Below are positions 24,080-25,984 of a DNA stretch of 25,984 nucleotides, one piece after another. Location: contig JAEDMJ010000028.1 of assembly GCA_016303065.1 (NCBI GenBank), positions 1 to 25,984 of the forward strand, read 5' to 3'. Source of the stretch: Clostridiales bacterium (GTDB taxonomy: Bacteria > Bacillota > Clostridia > Oscillospirales > QAMX01). Both the position numbers and the translations under genes were made by a program. Under the pieces are notes generated by a model. That model ran no database searches. It had not been told where the DNA came from and worked only from the letters and a program-made list of their open reading frames with translations. Each line of letters starts with the position of its first letter. Within the stretch, counting starts at the first letter, position 1.

Positions 24080-25020
24080 GAGCGCTGGGCGTTGATACAA
24101 GCAACTACACGACCTCTGCCGCGCTCTATGCGGCAGAGGATGGTTCTTTGCGCAACTGCGGACGTCCGCTTTTTGTTCAGAGCGGCGAGCGCGGACTGCG
24201 CCAGAGCGACGCTGTGTTTCTGCACACAAAAAATCTTCCGGAAGTCTTTGCCGAACTCTTCGACTCCGGCGTGAAGCCTGACGCAGTGGGCGTGTCTTAC
24301 GCCCCGCGGGAAGTCCCCGGCTCATATATGCCGTGCTTTCTTTCCGGTGTTGCTGCGGCAAGCGCCGTTGCCCTGGCAAACGGACTTCCGCTCTTTCGTT
24401 TTTCCCACCAGGCGGGACATGTTGCCGCGGCGGCATTCTCCGCCGGACGTTTTGAGCTTTTGAACGGAGAATTTTTTGCATGGCACTTGTCCGGCGGAAC
24501 AAGCGAAATGCTTTTCTGCCGCGCGGACGGGGAGAATATCGTCTCCTGCCGGAGAATCGGCGGAAGCTCGGACATCTCCGCGGGACAGGCCGTTGACAGG
24601 ATCGGCGTCCGGCTCGGGCTCTCCTTTCCCGCAGGAAAAGAGCTTGACGGACTTGCGCTCGGGTACGGCGAAAAAGTCAAACCCGCCCGGCTCAGCGTCA
24701 AGGGAACGGAAATGAGCCTTTCCGGGCTTGAAAACAAAGCCGGAGATCTCATCTCTTCCGGAGCGGAAGGGGGATATGTGGCAAAATTCGTGCTTTCAAC
24801 GATCGCCGAATCCGTAAAGGCCGTCTCAAAGGCCGCAGCCGAAAAATACGGGAAATTTCCGATCCTCTTTTCCGGCGGAGTTTCAAGTTCAAAGCTGCTA
24901 CGCTGCCTTCTTGCGGAGGAACTCGGCGCAGTTTTCGGAACTCCGGCGCTTTCCGCTGACAACGCGGCGGGCATTGCCGTTCTGACGGCAATGAAGGCCG
25001 GCAGCGAAAAGAAAATCTAA
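24076..25020 (+). CDS. M22/TsaD-like protein (divergent Kae1 family paralogue)
   Basis: A 314-residue protein of the Peptidase_M22/Kae1/TsaD family, whose main member transfers threonylcarbamoyl to A37 of tRNAs. Seen: LGVDTSNYTTSAAL at the N-terminus, the metal-ligand pair in HQAGH (His111 and His115, replacing HxEGH), LSGGTSEM (136-145 region), a C-terminal FSGGVSSSKLLR and the third ligand Asp295 in SADNAAGIA. The metal site is kept, but several TsaD hallmarks are changed: the Glu of HxEGH is Ala, VSGGHT has lost its His, and the usual TYGPGLVG-type loop is replaced by SYAPREVPGSYMP. I infer a paralogue rather than the cell's main TsaD. It overlaps nusB by four bases and precedes xseA. Its function is not established from sequence. 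Confidence 0.85.
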   Translation: MRALGVDTSNYTTSAALYAAEDGSLRNCGRPLFVQSGERGLRQSDAVFLHTKNLPEVFAELFDSGVKPDAVGVSYAPREVPGSYMPCFLSGVAAASAVALANGLPLFRFSHQAGHVAAAAFSAGRFELLNGEFFAWHLSGGTSEMLFCRADGENIVSCRRIGGSSDISAGQAVDRIGVRLGLSFPAGKELDGLALGYGEKVKPARLSVKGTEMSLSGLENKAGDLISSGAEGGYVAKFVLSTIAESVKAVSKAAAEKYGKFPILFSGGVSSSKLLRCLLAEELGAVFGTPALSADNAAGIAVLTAMKAGSEKKI

Positions 25021-25045
25021 ACGATCCAAAAAGGAGCAGAGCCAA

Positions 25046-25984
25046 ATGCCCCTTCAGAGCGCCATAAGCGTTACCGAACTCAACAACAGAATAAAAAACC
25101 TCATCGACGGGGAGCTTTCGCTGAAAAACGTACTTGTACGGGGAGAAATATCAAACTACCGGCCCAACACTTCGGGGCATATGTACTTTTCCCTGAAGGA
25201 CGAGGGGGGAGTCATCCGCTCCGTCATGTTCCGCGGGTATGTCTCGCATCTTAAGTTTGCCGCCGAAAACGGGATGAAAGTCATCGCCGCGGGGTATGTT
25301 TCGGTTTTTCCGCGCGACGGGCAGTACCAGCTCTACGTCACGGAGCTTGTCCCCGACGGGATCGGAGAGCTTTATCTCGCTTTTGAGCAGCTGAAAAAAC
25401 GACTTGAAGCGGAGGGGCTTTTCGATCCGGCACATAAAAAAAACCTGCCTCCGATGCCGAAAAAGATCGCACTCGTCACGTCTCCGACGGGGGCCGCCAT
25501 ACGCGATATGCTGAGGATCCTCAAAAAGCGCTGGCCCGTTGCAAAGGTTCTTGTGGTGCCTGTCAAGGTTCAGGGCGAGGGAGCCGCCGGGGAGATTGCC
25601 GCAGGAATTAAGCTTGTAAACAGAAAGCGTGCCGCAGAACTCATCATCACCGGCCGCGGCGGAGGTTCCCTTGAAGATCTGTGGTGTTTCAACGAGGAAA
25701 TTGTCGCCCGGGCGATCTGCGAGTCCGAAATTCCGGTCATTTCCGCCGTCGGACATGAACCCGACTTTACGATTTCGGACTTTGCCGCCGATCTTCGCGC
25801 GGCGACTCCGTCCAACGCGGCGGAGCTTGCTGTTCCGGACATTTCGTCCGTCTATGTGCGTCTGGACGAGCTTTCAAAAAGCCGGAAAAGCGCGGTGCTC
25901 GGCCGTCTTGAGCTGTACCGCCAGAGGCTTGACGCCCAGGTTTCTAAAAAGGTGCTTTCATCGCCTCTGTCGTATGACGACGAA
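25046..25984 (+). CDS. xseA: Exodeoxyribonuclease VII large subunit, 3'-truncated by window edge
   Basis: The first 313 codons of XseA, open to the last base of the window. With XseB it forms exonuclease VII, which degrades single-stranded DNA into short oligonucleotides in repair. The ATG at 25046 has AAGGAG (25031-25036) nine bases upstream and gives the typical opening with SVTELNNRIKNLI. Seen: an N-terminal OB-fold with the VRGEISNYRPNTSGHMYFSLKD block (31-52), then catalytic-domain blocks PKKIALVTSPTGAAIRDML (138-156), GRGGGSLEDLW (203-213) and GHEPDFTISDFAADLRAATP (236-255), and the start of the coiled coil. About 80-100 residues are missing. It follows the M22-family gene by 25 bases. 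folD, which precedes xseA in Bacillus subtilis, is absent. Confidence 0.97.
   Translation, partial: MPLQSAISVTELNNRIKNLIDGELSLKNVLVRGEISNYRPNTSGHMYFSLKDEGGVIRSVMFRGYVSHLKFAAENGMKVIAAGYVSVFPRDGQYQLYVTELVPDGIGELYLAFEQLKKRLEAEGLFDPAHKKNLPPMPKKIALVTSPTGAAIRDMLRILKKRWPVAKVLVVPVKVQGEGAAGEIAAGIKLVNRKRAAELIITGRGGGSLEDLWCFNEEIVARAICESEIPVISAVGHEPDFTISDFAADLRAATPSNAAELAVPDISSVYVRLDELSKSRKSAVLGRLELYRQRLDAQVSKKVLSSPLSYDDE

Noticed and set aside
9895..25984. Possible mobile element or defence island around the mannosidase genes
   Set aside because: No transposase, integrase, tRNA gene, target-site duplication or terminal inverted repeat is visible at either edge. The region reads as ordinary metabolic and sporulation genes.

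Overview
The window looks like chromosomal DNA from an endospore-forming member of the Clostridia (Firmicutes), probably an anaerobic gut or rumen type. The evidence is a six-gene run of spoIIIA sporulation genes, a Firmicutes-style T-box riboswitch ahead of pheS-pheT, the Asp23-family/nusB/xseA neighbourhood, purine-rich ribosome binding sites and sigma-A-type promoters. Base composition is moderately GC-rich by eye. I see no transposase, integrase, phage gene, CRISPR array, tRNA or rRNA.

Layout. 1-3562 (+): 3' part of lon, then engB and a fumarylacetoacetate-hydrolase-family gene, joined by 4-base ATGA overlaps, closed by a bidirectional terminator. 3739-5676 (-): glutamine-dependent NAD+ synthetase with its own near-consensus promoter. 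5761-9559 (+): a promoter divergent from it, a phenylalanine-type T-box leader with matching antiterminator and terminator folds, then pheS and pheT, then a strong terminator at 9658-9696. 9895-19400 (-): one apparent operon read from a consensus promoter at 19486-19514. It encodes two paralogous 1048-residue GH38 alpha-mannosidases, a third shorter GH38 enzyme and a histidine-phosphatase-family protein. 19656-22962 (+): spoIIIAC, AD, AE, AF, AG and AH, with a candidate sigma-E promoter directly before spoIIIAC and no spoIIIAA or spoIIIAB. 23240-25984 (+): Asp23-family gene, nusB, a divergent M22/TsaD-like gene, and the 5' part of xseA.

How it fits together. Most of the window is housekeeping: protein quality control, ribosome assembly, NAD synthesis, Phe-tRNA charging, rRNA transcription antitermination and DNA repair. 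The order spoIIIA - Asp23 family - nusB - xseA resembles the Bacillus subtilis chromosome, but accB-accC and folD are absent and the sporulation operon lacks its first two genes. The accessory part is the mannosidase operon. Its enzymes have no signal peptides, so they probably trim alpha-mannosides inside the cell after uptake by a transporter encoded elsewhere.

I did not find a convincing undescribed system. The points most worth a second look are the missing spoIIIAA/AB, the three-enzyme GH38 operon with its linked phosphatase, and the divergent TsaD-like paralogue beside nusB.
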